From positions 35,258-99,257 of the forward strand of contig JBBINR010000011.1 in NCBI GenBank assembly GCA_037443785.1: a DNA stretch of 64,000 nucleotides, read 5' to 3'. Position numbers and translations under genes: made by a program. Source of the DNA: JAQUOA01 sp037443785. Its GTDB lineage: Bacteria > Bacteroidota > Ignavibacteria > UBA10030 > UBA8401. This document shows, one piece after another, positions 16,522 through 25,424 of the stretch (positions are counted from its first letter, which is position 1; the number at the start of each line of letters is the position of its first letter). The notes under the pieces are model-generated. The model was not told where the DNA came from and ran no database searches. It saw nothing but the letters and a program-made list of their open reading frames with translations.

Positions 16522-16989
16522 ATGAAACAAAGATCTGTTCTGCTTGTATTGCTCATTTCAGTATGTGCCATCCTTTCGATCGACTGTGCAACAATCATGA
16601 AAGGGAGCGAGGGAAACGTCCTGCTGCGCAATGCACCTGGCGATTTGCGAGTAGAGAATGGCAGCGAATCACTTTCCATTTCAAGAATGGAAGACACCGA
16701 AGCGTACGGTTTTTCTGAATCGTTCAAAGATGAAATGAACAGCACGCAGACGACGTACTATGCGTACGGAATTACGCTGCCCAATACCAGCGAATCATAT
16801 ACGCTGACATTGAAGAGTGGCGAGAAATCTGCCACCGTCGTTCTTAAACCGAGCATGGCTATGCGATGGTTTTGGATTGATTTGTTTATCGGTGGATGGA
16901 TTGTTGACGGCATCACCGGAAACTGGCATGAACTTGGACCGGAAGGCGGCAATCTGAAAGAAATAGACGTATCGAAGTATTTGAATTAA
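16522..16989 (+). CDS. Small outer-membrane or periplasmic lipoprotein, function unknown
   Basis: Product of 155 residues. The first about 24 residues form a lipoprotein signal peptide with a lipobox ending ILSIDC, followed by ATIMKGSEG; the CATI..G start is common in small lipoproteins of varied families. A hydrophobic segment with aromatic residues (MRWFWIDLFIGGWIVDGITG) lies near the C-terminus and may be a membrane-associated hairpin. The body looks beta-rich and may be PEGA-like. The gene follows the exported propeller protein after 43 bp, and a strong terminator at 17043 ends the unit. Confidence 0.75.
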   Translation: MKQRSVLLVLLISVCAILSIDCATIMKGSEGNVLLRNAPGDLRVENGSESLSISRMEDTEAYGFSESFKDEMNSTQTTYYAYGITLPNTSESYTLTLKSGEKSATVVLKPSMAMRWFWIDLFIGGWIVDGITGNWHELGPEGGNLKEIDVSKYLN

Positions 16990-17042
16990 GAAAGGAAGAA
17001 AATTTGTTGTTCTCCTGGGGAGGATGAACGACAAATATCGCT

Positions 17043-17080
17043 GGCGCGGAATGTTGAAGGCACATTCCGCGCCTTAATTT
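17043..17080. terminator. Bidirectional terminator between the lipoprotein gene and hisG
   Basis: GGCGCGGAATGT (17043-17054) pairs perfectly with ACATTCCGCGCC (17062-17073), with a seven-base loop, followed by TTAATTTTT. It lies between two convergent genes, so it probably serves the + strand lipoprotein gene and may also stop the hisG operon read from the other side. Confidence 0.85.
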
Positions 17081-17953
17081 TTAGTAGATCACTTTGTTCA
17101 GCGGATATTCAATTATTCCTTCGGCGCCTGCACGTTTCAATTGAGGAATAATTTCACGCACGACTTTTTCTTCAAGAATCGTTTCGATGGCCACCCATTC
17201 CGGATCTGAAAGCTGAGAGATCGTCGGTTTTCGAAGTGCCGGAATCAGTTTTGTCACTTTCTCGAGATCGCTTTTCCGCAAATTCATTTTCAATCCAACC
17301 TTGCTTCCGGCGTTGATGGCTCCGATCAACAACATTGCAAGATTCTCGATCTTTTCTTTTTTCCACGGATCTTCCCAGCTTTTTTTGTTGGCAATTAATT
17401 TTGTGTTTGATTCCAACACGACGTCAACAATGCGAAGTTTATTTGCGCGAAGCGAACTGCCTGTTTCGGTTACTTCAACAATGGCATCAACAAGATCCGG
17501 CGTTTTTACTTCCGTGGCGCCCCACGAAAATTCTACTGAGGCATTCACGCCATGTTTCTCTAAATACGCTTTCGTGATCCCGACAACTTCTGTCGCAATT
17601 CGTTTTCCTTCAAGATCTTTCACGCTTTTTACCGGCGACGATTCATGCACGGCGAGGACCCACTTTACTTTGCGCATCGATTGTTTCGAATAGACCAAAT
17701 CGCACACGCTCACGACGTCAACACCATTCTCAATAATCCAATCATGTCCTGTTAGCCCGGCATCGAAAACTCCGTCTTCGACATAGCGGGCAATTTCCTG
17801 CGCACGGATGAGCATCGCTTCTAATTCTTCGTCATCAACAGAAGGGAAGTATGACCTGCTGGAAACGGAGAAATTGAATCCTGCATGGCTCATCAATTGC
17901 AAGGTTGATTCTTGAAGGCTTCCTTTGGGTAAACCGAATTTTAATTTGTTCAT
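17081..17953 (-). CDS. hisG: ATP phosphoribosyltransferase, long form
   Basis: Product of 290 residues. It catalyses the first step of histidine synthesis, joining ATP and PRPP to give phosphoribosyl-ATP. The N-terminal [17 protein letters not shown], the middle DAGLTGHDW and the PRPP-loop region [16 protein letters not shown] are typical. The length and the last about 75 residues, with [20 protein letters not shown], indicate the long form with the C-terminal ACT-like domain that mediates histidine feedback inhibition, so no HisZ partner is needed. It is the last gene of the tilS-hpt-ftsH cluster, starting 48 bp after the polyprenol kinase stop. No other his genes are nearby. Confidence 0.92.
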   Translation of the reverse strand: MNKLKFGLPKGSLQESTLQLMSHAGFNFSVSSRSYFPSVDDEELEAMLIRAQEIARYVEDGVFDAGLTGHDWIIENGVDVVSVCDLVYSKQSMRKVKWVLAVHESSPVKSVKDLEGKRIATEVVGITKAYLEKHGVNASVEFSWGATEVKTPDLVDAIVEVTETGSSLRANKLRIVDVVLESNTKLIANKKSWEDPWKKEKIENLAMLLIGAINAGSKVGLKMNLRKSDLEKVTKLIPALRKPTISQLSDPEWVAIETILEEKVVREIIPQLKRAGAEGIIEYPLNKVIY

Positions 17954-18001
17954 AAGAGTTCGATCCGGAATGCGGACTCATGCCCGTTTCCAATAATGTT
18001 T

Positions 18002-18661
18002 TTAGTGTCCGAATGTATAGGCAAATAAATTTATCGAGGGGAAAAATACACTGTACAGAAGCCACATCACTGTGCCGATGGAAAGGGGAATGGAAAGATT
18101 GTCGTCAATCTTCAGTGAGCCGGCTTCAACGACCGTTCCGACTAAAGCGCTGAATGTCCCGATGAGATATTCCATTGGTGCATATTCGATCTTTGGTGTA
18201 AGGAAAATAACGATCGTCCCAAAAACAAAAAATGCTAAACTTCCTTCGACACTTTTCTTGAGAAATTTTCTTTTTCCAAATCGTCTGCCGATCAGGGCTG
18301 CCATCGAATCTGAAACGATCAAAATAGAGAATGCGGACAGGACGATCAGTTTCGGGAACAGGATAATGCACAACGTTGCGGCGATCAAGACATTTGTCGC
18401 ACCGTTCAATCGTTTTGAGCTTTCGTCCAGTTCATGTTTTCTCAGCATAAACCGGAAAACTTTGTAGAACAGATTTGCTGTTGGTTTGTGATAATATCTA
18501 AGGAGATCGACAACCAAAAATGCAAACGTGACCGGCACGATGAGTTGCAATGCCGTATCACGTTCAATAAAATAATAGATTATCGGAATACTAAGCGAGC
18601 TAAGGTGGATACCTTTTCGAGCGAGTTCTGCTTTGTAATCAATATTCGCTGCATCGATCAT
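18002..18661 (-). CDS. Diacylglycerol/polyprenol kinase-like membrane protein
   Basis: Product of 219 residues with about six predicted membrane segments. It carries the conserved pattern of the dolichol kinase/DGK1/CDP-lipid branch: RLNGATNVLIAATLCIILFP, then IVSDSMAALIGRRFGKR and KSVEGSLAFFVFG. Characterised relatives phosphorylate dolichol, phytol or diacylglycerol with CTP or another nucleotide; the substrate here is not known. It starts 5 bp after ftsH ends and lies in the same operon, followed by hisG. An alternative reading as a phosphatidate cytidylyltransferase relative cannot be excluded, since the families share these motifs. Confidence 0.78.
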   Translation of the reverse strand: MIDAANIDYKAELARKGIHLSSLSIPIIYYFIERDTALQLIVPVTFAFLVVDLLRYYHKPTANLFYKVFRFMLRKHELDESSKRLNGATNVLIAATLCIILFPKLIVLSAFSILIVSDSMAALIGRRFGKRKFLKKSVEGSLAFFVFGTIVIFLTPKIEYAPMEYLIGTFSALVGTVVEAGSLKIDDNLSIPLSIGTVMWLLYSVFFPSINLFAYTFGH

Positions 18662-18666
18662 ACGTA

Positions 18667-20793
18667 TTACTTCTTACGCGAGCGAATTCCTTTTTTCGGC
18701 TCGCTCTTTCCGTTTTTTTCTTCCGTTTGTTTCTTTTCCATATCGGCAACCACTTGATCAATAATGTGTTGCGGAATGACCGGCGCTGCTGGTTTTGCGT
18801 TCTGCGTCGGCACGCCGTTTCCATTTTTAACTAACGGAGGAAGTGTCTCGCCGCGAAGGACTTTATCGATTTCTTCGCTGTCTAATATTTCGCGTTCCAG
18901 CAAAATGGTGGAAAGGGCATGAAGCTTATCGATATTTTCCGTAAGAATTGTTGTTGCCCGCTTTTCTGCAACCGAAATAATTTTTTTCACTTCTTCGTCG
19001 ATCGTTCTTCCTGTATCGTCGCTGTAGTTTTGATGTTTAGTAATTTCACGTCCAAGAAATAATTCTTCTTCTTTTGCGCCGTAGGTAATCGGGCCCATCT
19101 TATCGCTCATGCCCCATTCACATACCATTTTTCGAGCAAGATTGCTGGCTCGTTCAATGTCGTTGCCGGCACCGGTTGTCAATTCGTTGAAGACCAATCG
19201 TTCGGCCGTTCTTCCTCCAAACAACATTGCCAAAAGTGATTCAAGATATTTTTTGGAATACGTATGTTTTTCATCCATCGGAAGCGATGTCGTAACACCG
19301 AGCGCTCGTCCGCGCGGAATAATTGTCACTTTATGTACCGGATCAGATTCAGGAATAAATTTCGCCACCAGCACGTGTCCTGCTTCATGATAGGCAGTGA
19401 TCTTTTTTTCTTTATCAGAGATCAGCATTGATTTCCGTTCTATTCCCATCATCACTTTATCTTTGGCTTCTTCAAAATCAACCATCGTTACTTCTTTTTG
19501 ATTTTTACGGGCCGCAAGCAGTGCAGCTTCATTAACAAGATTTGCAAGATCGGCTCCCGATAATCCCGGTGTTCCTTTTGCAAGAGTTTCAAGTTTTACT
19601 CCTGTTGCTAAAGGAATATTTCGCGTGTGCACTTTTAAGATTCCTTCGCGGCCGCGCACATCCGGTCGATCAACAACAACCTGACGGTCGAATCGTCCCG
19701 GGCGCATTAACGCCGGATCGAGGACATCGGGTCTGTTCGTTGCGGCAATTAAAATAACGCCGCTGTTTTGTTCGAAGCCGTCCATTTCGACAAGAAGTTG
19801 ATTCAATGTTTGTTCTCGCTCATCATGACCTCCGCCTAATCCTGCACCGCGATGACGGCCGACGGCATCGATTTCATCGATAAAAATAATGCACGGGGCG
19901 CTTCGTTTTCCTTGTTCAAAAAGATCGCGAACGCGGCTTGCACCAACGCCGACAAACATTTCAACAAAATCAGCACCGCTGATTGAAAAGAACGGAACAC
20001 CTGCTTCGCCGGCGACAGCGCGAGCAAGCAATGTTTTTCCGGTGCCTGGAGGGCCAAGCAATAAAACACCGCGTGGAATTTTTCCACCGAGCTTTTGAAA
20101 TTTTGCAGGGTCTTTCAAGAACTCGATGATTTCTTGCAATTCAACTTTTGCTTCATCGGCACCCGCAACATCGGCAAATGTTACGCGGACTGAACCTTCA
20201 TTCAGCATTTTTGCCCGACTCTTGCCGAACGAGAAAATCCCTTTCGTTCCGCCACCCTGCATTCTTCTGAAAATAAAAATCCAGACGCCGATTAAAATTA
20301 TCCACGGCAGCGCGCTGATGAGCATGTTTGTCCACATGCTGTCTTCTTTCGAAATCGTAAACGAGACATTGTGTTGATTCCAAATCGCTACGATGGTGTC
20401 ATCAATGTTTGTGTACGGAAGTGTGAGCGTGAATTTTTCAACTTTTATTTTCTTTCCGCCCGATGTCGTAATTTCCTGCGCTTCATGCAGTGTTCCGTGA
20501 AAGTCAAAATCATTAAAATTAGATTTCTTTACGGTCGCCTTCGCAATCTGGTTGTGCATCAGGAAATCCTGATATTGCGTAAATGACACTTCATATTCCG
20601 TTGTCTCGGCGCCTTTAAAGATCGTCATAATAAGGAATACCGCCATCAAAATGGCAGACCAGCTCAGCACAACACGAAATACTTTTCCCCAGTTAAATTC
20701 GTCGTCGCCTCGATTCGGTTGTTTTGACTTTTTCATCCTTGGCAGGAATTGCCGTTTTTCATTTTTTTCGTCGTTCTTTCGTTCTTCTGACAT
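18667..20793 (-). CDS. ftsH: ATP-dependent zinc metalloprotease FtsH
   Basis: Product of 708 residues: a membrane-bound AAA+ protease that degrades damaged membrane proteins and short-lived regulators. Two membrane segments flank a periplasmic part ([17 protein letters not shown] and [15 protein letters not shown]). The AAA domain has GPPGTGKT at about 246-254, [13 protein letters not shown] and the arginine-finger region MRPGRFDRQ. The zinc site HEAGH lies at about 468. The C-terminus has a charged tail rich in Glu and Lys. The start is supported by GGAG nine bases upstream of the ATG. The gene order tilS-hpt-ftsH is widely conserved among bacteria. Confidence 0.96.
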   Translation of the reverse strand: MSEERKNDEKNEKRQFLPRMKKSKQPNRGDDEFNWGKVFRVVLSWSAILMAVFLIMTIFKGAETTEYEVSFTQYQDFLMHNQIAKATVKKSNFNDFDFHGTLHEAQEITTSGGKKIKVEKFTLTLPYTNIDDTIVAIWNQHNVSFTISKEDSMWTNMLISALPWIILIGVWIFIFRRMQGGGTKGIFSFGKSRAKMLNEGSVRVTFADVAGADEAKVELQEIIEFLKDPAKFQKLGGKIPRGVLLLGPPGTGKTLLARAVAGEAGVPFFSISGADFVEMFVGVGASRVRDLFEQGKRSAPCIIFIDEIDAVGRHRGAGLGGGHDEREQTLNQLLVEMDGFEQNSGVILIAATNRPDVLDPALMRPGRFDRQVVVDRPDVRGREGILKVHTRNIPLATGVKLETLAKGTPGLSGADLANLVNEAALLAARKNQKEVTMVDFEEAKDKVMMGIERKSMLISDKEKKITAYHEAGHVLVAKFIPESDPVHKVTIIPRGRALGVTTSLPMDEKHTYSKKYLESLLAMLFGGRTAERLVFNELTTGAGNDIERASNLARKMVCEWGMSDKMGPITYGAKEEELFLGREITKHQNYSDDTGRTIDEEVKKIISVAEKRATTILTENIDKLHALSTILLEREILDSEEIDKVLRGETLPPLVKNGNGVPTQNAKPAAPVIPQHIIDQVVADMEKKQTEEKNGKSEPKKGIRSRKK

Positions 20794-20831
20794 ACTGCGT
20801 TCTCCAATAAAAAATTATTTCTTACTCTATT

Positions 20832-21389
20832 CTATGAGTTGACCTTGTCAACAATTTTATAGACAGCCGGAATATTCCTTCCGCGCTGTGCGTAATCTAA
20901 TCCGTATCCAACAACAAAATCATTGGGGATTTTGAATCCGATGTATTCGATCGGGAAATCGATCTTTACCGCTTTTGTTTTGTATAATAGTGAAACAACA
21001 GCAAACGATTTTGGGTTCTGGGCAAGGATCAATCGTTTAATGAAATCGATGGAAAGCCCTGAATCAATAATATCTTCCACAATAATGATATGACGGCCCA
21101 TAACCTGGCAATTTAAATCTTTCAGCAAATGCACGTTGCCAGACGAGACTTTAGCATCGCCGTAACTCGACAATTTCAAAAAGTCAACTTCACAATCGAT
21201 GTCGATTTCCCTGATGAGATCGGCGAAAAAGATAAATGATCCATTCAGAATTCCGATGAAGATCGGAGTTTTCTCTTTATAATCTTTGCTGAGTTTTTTC
21301 CCAAGCTGCTGTATTCGTTCACGTATTTGTTTTTCGGTGATGTACGGAGCGAATTTTTCGTTATTTACGGTTACTGTTTTTTTTGCCAT
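20832..21389 (-). CDS. hpt: Hypoxanthine phosphoribosyltransferase
   Basis: Product of 185 residues that salvages hypoxanthine (and often guanine) with PRPP to the nucleotide. The PRPP loop VEDIIDSGLSIDF lies at about 103-115 and GILNGSFIFFADLIREI near residue 50. The closing DFVVGYGLDYAQRGRN is the usual C-terminal nucleobase-binding region. The first 29 bases overlap the end of tilS, indicating coupled expression. It lies 38 bp upstream of ftsH. Confidence 0.94.
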   Translation of the reverse strand: MAKKTVTVNNEKFAPYITEKQIRERIQQLGKKLSKDYKEKTPIFIGILNGSFIFFADLIREIDIDCEVDFLKLSSYGDAKVSSGNVHLLKDLNCQVMGRHIIIVEDIIDSGLSIDFIKRLILAQNPKSFAVVSLLYKTKAVKIDFPIEYIGFKIPNDFVVGYGLDYAQRGRNIPAVYKIVDKVNS

Positions 21390-22770
21390 TGAGCGCTGTG
21401 ATAGTTAATTGATAAGCATTTTTTGTTTTTTGCGTTAATTTAAACCGGTCATCCAATCGATAACCGGCAATCCACATAATGTTGCTTCCGCTTTCGATAA
21501 CCGGAATTGTCTTTTTGTCCTTGCTCGAAAGCTTTTGATCTGCAAAAAAATCACTGAGCTTTTTTGTCCCTTTCATGCCCAAAGGAACAAAGGCGTCGCC
21601 GTGACACCATGATCTGACCACAATCGGAAAATGCACGCGCGAAGCATCAACATATTCTATAGACGGATGGTGATGCGCTTTATTGCCCGGCACCGGTGAC
21701 TTTTTTATCGAAAAAATAAAATTTTCCGCTGCAATCGTTCCTTCATTATTGAGAGAAAAAGAAAATTCTTTCGGGTTAATTTTTTTTGTGATCAGGATTT
21801 CATGCTCAAGCCGCTCGGCGTCCCACTCTTTACTAATTTCAAACCGTTTTCCCTTTTGATTTTCCAAAAGATCAAGCAGGGAATTAATAGCCCTAAAACT
21901 TGGCTCACATCCAATGAAAGATAAAATTCGATGGGCAATCATTTGTTGGATGAATAGGTCTTCCTTTTGAATAGGATGCACTGAGATCCGATAAAGATCA
22001 TCCTGTTTATCAACTATATTTGGAAAAAAGGAATCGATTTCCTTATTCACATAGTGCGCATTCGCATCAAAAATTTCAGAAGTCTCCAGCAATGTTTCTG
22101 CCAGCGATGGATTTATCCGTTTGGTAATCGCCGGGACAATTTTGTGACGGACAAAATTTCGAGTATAATCGTCTTTTTTATTGGAAGAATCTTCTCTGAA
22201 TTTCAGTTTCCGGCTTTTACCATATTCTACAATTTCTTTTCGGGTGACACACAGTAATGGACGGATGATATCACCTCTGCACACAGGAATTCCTGTCATT
22301 CCTTCTAATCCGCTTCCACGAAAAAGATTCAACAGCATTGTTTCTGCATTATCATCCGCAGTGTGTGCCGTAACGATACGATCGGCTTTCAATGATTTTT
22401 TGAGATTGTCAAAGAACGAGTACCGAATGTTTCGAGCGGTTTCTTGAAGCGTCTGCTTTGTCTCCCGTTGAAGTTTTTTTGTTTCGGCTGTGTGGATGAA
22501 ACACGGGAGACCATGTCGTACTGCCAACTCTCGAACAAATTTTTCATCATTATCCGATTCTTGTCCGCGCAATCGGTAATTAACGTGGGCAAGAATGACT
22601 TCAATAGTATAGATTTTCCGAAGATGAAGAAGAATATCGAGCAATGTTACCGAATCAATTCCTCCGCTGATTCCGATGATGAGTTTTTGATGGTTGTTCA
22701 GAAGTTTTTTTTTCTTAATAAACTGCTGAACTTTATTCACCACTGCCAGATATTCATCTGTTCGCTTCAT
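21361..22770 (-). CDS. tilS: tRNA(Ile)-lysidine synthase
   Basis: Product of 469 residues. It ligates lysine to C34 of the CAU-anticodon tRNA-Ile, converting it from Met to Ile identity. The PP-loop SGGIDSVTLLDIL is near residues 33-40, followed by AHVNYRLRG and the tRNA-binding segment HTADDNAETMLLNLFRGSG. The C-terminal part has the TilS substrate-binding domain with KGTKKLSDFFAD. A TTG start 18 bases upstream (22788) is in frame, but ATG 22770 with GGA just before it is preferred. The 3' end overlaps hpt by 29 bases. It is the first gene of the operon. Confidence 0.92.
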   Translation of the reverse strand: MKRTDEYLAVVNKVQQFIKKKKLLNNHQKLIIGISGGIDSVTLLDILLHLRKIYTIEVILAHVNYRLRGQESDNDEKFVRELAVRHGLPCFIHTAETKKLQRETKQTLQETARNIRYSFFDNLKKSLKADRIVTAHTADDNAETMLLNLFRGSGLEGMTGIPVCRGDIIRPLLCVTRKEIVEYGKSRKLKFREDSSNKKDDYTRNFVRHKIVPAITKRINPSLAETLLETSEIFDANAHYVNKEIDSFFPNIVDKQDDLYRISVHPIQKEDLFIQQMIAHRILSFIGCEPSFRAINSLLDLLENQKGKRFEISKEWDAERLEHEILITKKINPKEFSFSLNNEGTIAAENFIFSIKKSPVPGNKAHHHPSIEYVDASRVHFPIVVRSWCHGDAFVPLGMKGTKKLSDFFADQKLSSKDKKTIPVIESGSNIMWIAGYRLDDRFKLTQKTKNAYQLTITALNGKKNSNRK

Positions 22771-22840
22771 ATGTCCATTTTCGATCAAAATGAAGGGGAA
22801 TTCATTTGATCAATCAATCGGCTTAACATATCGGGAAAAT

Positions 22841-22870
22841 AAACTATAGTTTAAACACTAAAGTACGCAA
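22841..22870 (-). promoter_or_regulatory. tilS: Probable promoter of the tilS-hpt-ftsH operon
   Basis: On the minus strand TTG (22870-22868), 19 bases, then TATAGTTT (22848-22841) resembles the TTG-N19/20-TAnnTTTG promoter of Bacteroidota. The expected start point lies about 60 bases ahead of tilS. The -7 box is one base out of the best register, so confidence is moderate. Confidence 0.4.
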
Positions 22871-22978
22871 AATTTAAGCCTTCTACAAGCTAAAGTTAAC
22901 CCATCATCGTTTCATGAAATCTTGTCAGAAATTTTACCGGGACCACAAAAGCTGACTATCTCAATTTAGTTAACATAC

Positions 22979-23022
22979 CATGAACGTGTGATTGTTCATT
23001 ACTCTATAAAATAGTACCATGA
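22979..23022 (+). promoter_or_regulatory. Composite promoter/operator, site A (before sialate O-acetylesterase)
   Basis: CATGAACGTG (22979-22988), TGA, TTG (22992-22994), 20 bases, TACCATGA (23015-23022). Spacings are identical to the sites near 30348, 42202 and 47307. The -7 box overlaps the ATG at 23019, which argues that translation starts downstream, at 23094. Confidence 0.6.
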
Positions 23023-23093
23023 AGCCGTTTCGCAATGCAACCAAATTTTTTTGTTTCAGGACAAAATCTATTCTCAAACATATAAAAAATCTT

Positions 23094-25139
23094 ATGTGTA
23101 ATTCAAAAAGTGATTTTAGAAATAACATAGTTTTCAATCATATCATTTCAATTTGTATCATCACAATTATTGCAGGTTGGAATTTGTACGCTCAGCCGAA
23201 GCCATTTTCATTGGCTCCGCTATTTCAAGACAACATGGTACTCCAACAAAAGAGTATCGTCCCTCTATGGGGGAAAGGAATTCCTGGCACAAGCATCGGC
23301 ATTCGAGCTTCATGGGGAAAGAATGCTTCAACAAAAGTTTCAGCAGACAGTTCATGGATGGTTAAAATCGTTACTCCGAAAGCGGGCGGTCCATTCCAAA
23401 TTTCCATTGGTGATGGTGCAGCAAAAACAGAGCTAAAGAATGTATTAATTGGTGAGGTATGGATCTGTTCCGGTCAATCGAATATGGACATGCCGGTTGA
23501 AGGGTGGCCTAAAGCCGATTCAACAGCGGAAGGACTTCAACAGGCAAACTATCCGAAGATCAGGATTTATAATGTGAAGCGAAATATTGCTGCCGAACCG
23601 CAATTCAATGCTACCGGGACTTGGCAGGAATGCACGCCAAAGACGGTGGCGCCATTCACTGCAGTTGGATATTTCTTCGGCAGGAAATTATTTGAAGAGT
23701 TGCATGTACCGATCGGATTAATCCAATCGACCTGGGGAGGAACGCCGGTGGAAGCCTGGACAAGTGTAAAATATATCAGCGAGCATCCTGACTATAAAAA
23801 TTACGCAGAGACATTTGCGAAGGGGAAAATTGATAATGAAAATTATATGAAGTGGCTTTCGACTCGCACGATTATTACTGTTGAGGAACAACGTACTAAA
23901 TCGGATTGGCGATCGTTGAACCTGAATGATTCTGTCATGTCTCAGAAAAACTTAAATGACAGCAGTTGGAAAGTAATGTATCTTCCAACTTTATGGGAAA
24001 GTATCATTGGAAATTATAACGGAGTCTTGTGGTTCAGAAAAAAAATTGAAATTCCATCAGCATGGAAAAATAAAGAATTAGTCCTTGAACTTGGTCCGAT
24101 TGATGACTACGATGTAACCTTTGTTAACGCCGTAAAAGTTGGAGCTATCGATACCGGTGCCGGCTGGAATAAAAAAAGAATTTATACGATTCCTGCAGAG
24201 ATTGTAAAAGATTCTATTGTTTCAATTGCCGTTCGAGTGCTTGATGTTATTGGCGGAGGTGGAATTTATGGGTTACCAGGTGAAATGAATCTTCATCCTA
24301 AAAATAGTGAAGAAAAAATCAATCTTTCAGGTGATTGGAAATATTCCATTACTGCTGAGTTTAGGAATAACAAATTATTTCTCTTTGATAATAAAGCCAA
24401 AGACTTTGAAAGCCGTCCCGAAACAGGCATAGAAATGGCTGCCCAAGTACCTACAGCACTTTATAATGGAATGATTGCGCCGTTGATCCCGTATTCGGTT
24501 AAAGGTGTCCTATGGTATCAAGGAGAAACAAACACCGGGAATCCCGAAGCCTACAAAACATTATTTCCATTGATGATTAAAAATTGGAGAGAAGATTGGA
24601 AAAATAATTTTCCATTTTATTTTGTACAACTTGCCCCATTTCAATATGGCGAGCGAACACAATCACAACGGTTGAGGGAAGCACAATTCCAAACTCTTTC
24701 TGTTCCAAAAACAGGAATGGCTGTTACGCTTGATATCGGCGATTCAGCCGATGTCCATCCTAAAGATAAAAGGAGTGTCGGCGAACGACTGGCACGATGG
24801 GCATTAACCAACGATTATGGAAAAAAAATTGTTGTCTCCGGTCCGTTATATACTTCGTTTACGGTTTCTGGCGATAAAATACTATTGTCGTTCACGTATG
24901 CGGATGGATTGAAAATAAAACTTCATAATGGCAAGACATATTTTCAAATTGCCGGAGCGGACAGTGTTTTTAAGGATGCTGCGGTAATCATTGAAAAGAA
25001 TAAATTAATTGTTTCTTCTGTCGATGTAAAACACCCAATTGCCGTTCGATACGGATGGGGTAATGTTGTCTATGGAACATTGTTCAACAAATTCGATCTC
25101 CCGTCCCCTTCGTTTAGAACAGACGATTGGAAAGACTAG
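23094..25139 (+). CDS. Sialate O-acetylesterase-like SGNH hydrolase, exported
   Basis: Product of 681 residues from ATG 23094. An in-frame ATG at 23019 would add 25 residues ahead of the signal peptide but overlaps the putative promoter. After a hydrophobic signal (NHIISICIITIIAGWNLYAQ) comes the SASA family pattern: a beta domain with PLFQDNMVLQQKS, the nucleophile block ICSGQSNMDMPVEGW, GVLWYQGETN, and the late block DIGDSADVHPKDKRSVGERL carrying the Asp/His. Such enzymes remove acetyl groups from sialic acid or plant and microbial glycans. A jelly-roll insertion lies in the middle. No sialidase is seen nearby, so the natural substrate is open. It stands alone, with hairpins downstream at 25169-25230. 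Confidence 0.87.
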   Translation: MCNSKSDFRNNIVFNHIISICIITIIAGWNLYAQPKPFSLAPLFQDNMVLQQKSIVPLWGKGIPGTSIGIRASWGKNASTKVSADSSWMVKIVTPKAGGPFQISIGDGAAKTELKNVLIGEVWICSGQSNMDMPVEGWPKADSTAEGLQQANYPKIRIYNVKRNIAAEPQFNATGTWQECTPKTVAPFTAVGYFFGRKLFEELHVPIGLIQSTWGGTPVEAWTSVKYISEHPDYKNYAETFAKGKIDNENYMKWLSTRTIITVEEQRTKSDWRSLNLNDSVMSQKNLNDSSWKVMYLPTLWESIIGNYNGVLWFRKKIEIPSAWKNKELVLELGPIDDYDVTFVNAVKVGAIDTGAGWNKKRIYTIPAEIVKDSIVSIAVRVLDVIGGGGIYGLPGEMNLHPKNSEEKINLSGDWKYSITAEFRNNKLFLFDNKAKDFESRPETGIEMAAQVPTALYNGMIAPLIPYSVKGVLWYQGETNTGNPEAYKTLFPLMIKNWREDWKNNFPFYFVQLAPFQYGERTQSQRLREAQFQTLSVPKTGMAVTLDIGDSADVHPKDKRSVGERLARWALTNDYGKKIVVSGPLYTSFTVSGDKILLSFTYADGLKIKLHNGKTYFQIAGADSVFKDAAVIIEKNKLIVSSVDVKHPIAVRYGWGNVVYGTLFNKFDLPSPSFRTDDWKD

Positions 25140-25168
25140 TTATCGCAAGAGCAATTTTTTGAGTTATA

Positions 25169-25230
25169 CAATAATGCCTTATATTTATGGGGCATTATTG
25201 CTTTCAGGATATTCGTTGAATACGAATATC
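25169..25230 (+). terminator. Two consecutive hairpins after the esterase gene
   Basis: CAATAATGCC (25169-25178) pairs with GGCATTATTG (25191-25200), followed by CTTTC. A second hairpin, GATATTCG/CGAATATC, spans 25208-25230. Neither has a long T-tract, but their position 30-90 bases after the stop suggests transcript termination or 3' end protection. Confidence 0.5.
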
Positions 25231-25279
25231 GCAACTCTATGTTTGTGAAATGTCCAGTGATGGAATTTAATTCTTCTGA

Positions 25280-25310
25280 TTGCTAATGACCGGAGCAAAA
25301 ACTACATTAA
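25280..25310 (+). promoter_or_regulatory. Probable promoter of the second sensor kinase, site H
   Basis: TTG (25280-25282), 20 bases, TACATTAA (25303-25310), preceded by TGA as at sites A and F. The upstream ACGTG-containing box is absent, so this gene may be expressed from the basic promoter without the shared regulator. Its position supports the kinase start at 25425 instead of 25317. Confidence 0.45.
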
Positions 25311-25424
25311 ACCGTAATGCCTGCGATGATCAGAGGAACATTCTACGCCATAAACATGTGGCGCCGCTGGTACAAGCGTCGTAAGATTTTCGTATCCAAA
25401 ATTTGCCGCTCAACGATAAACGAT

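Noticed and set aside
25215..25265. A composite box before the second kinase (ATGTTTGTG at about 25239)
   Set aside because: TTG and the -7 box do not fall at the fixed distances; the better promoter at 25280 has no box.
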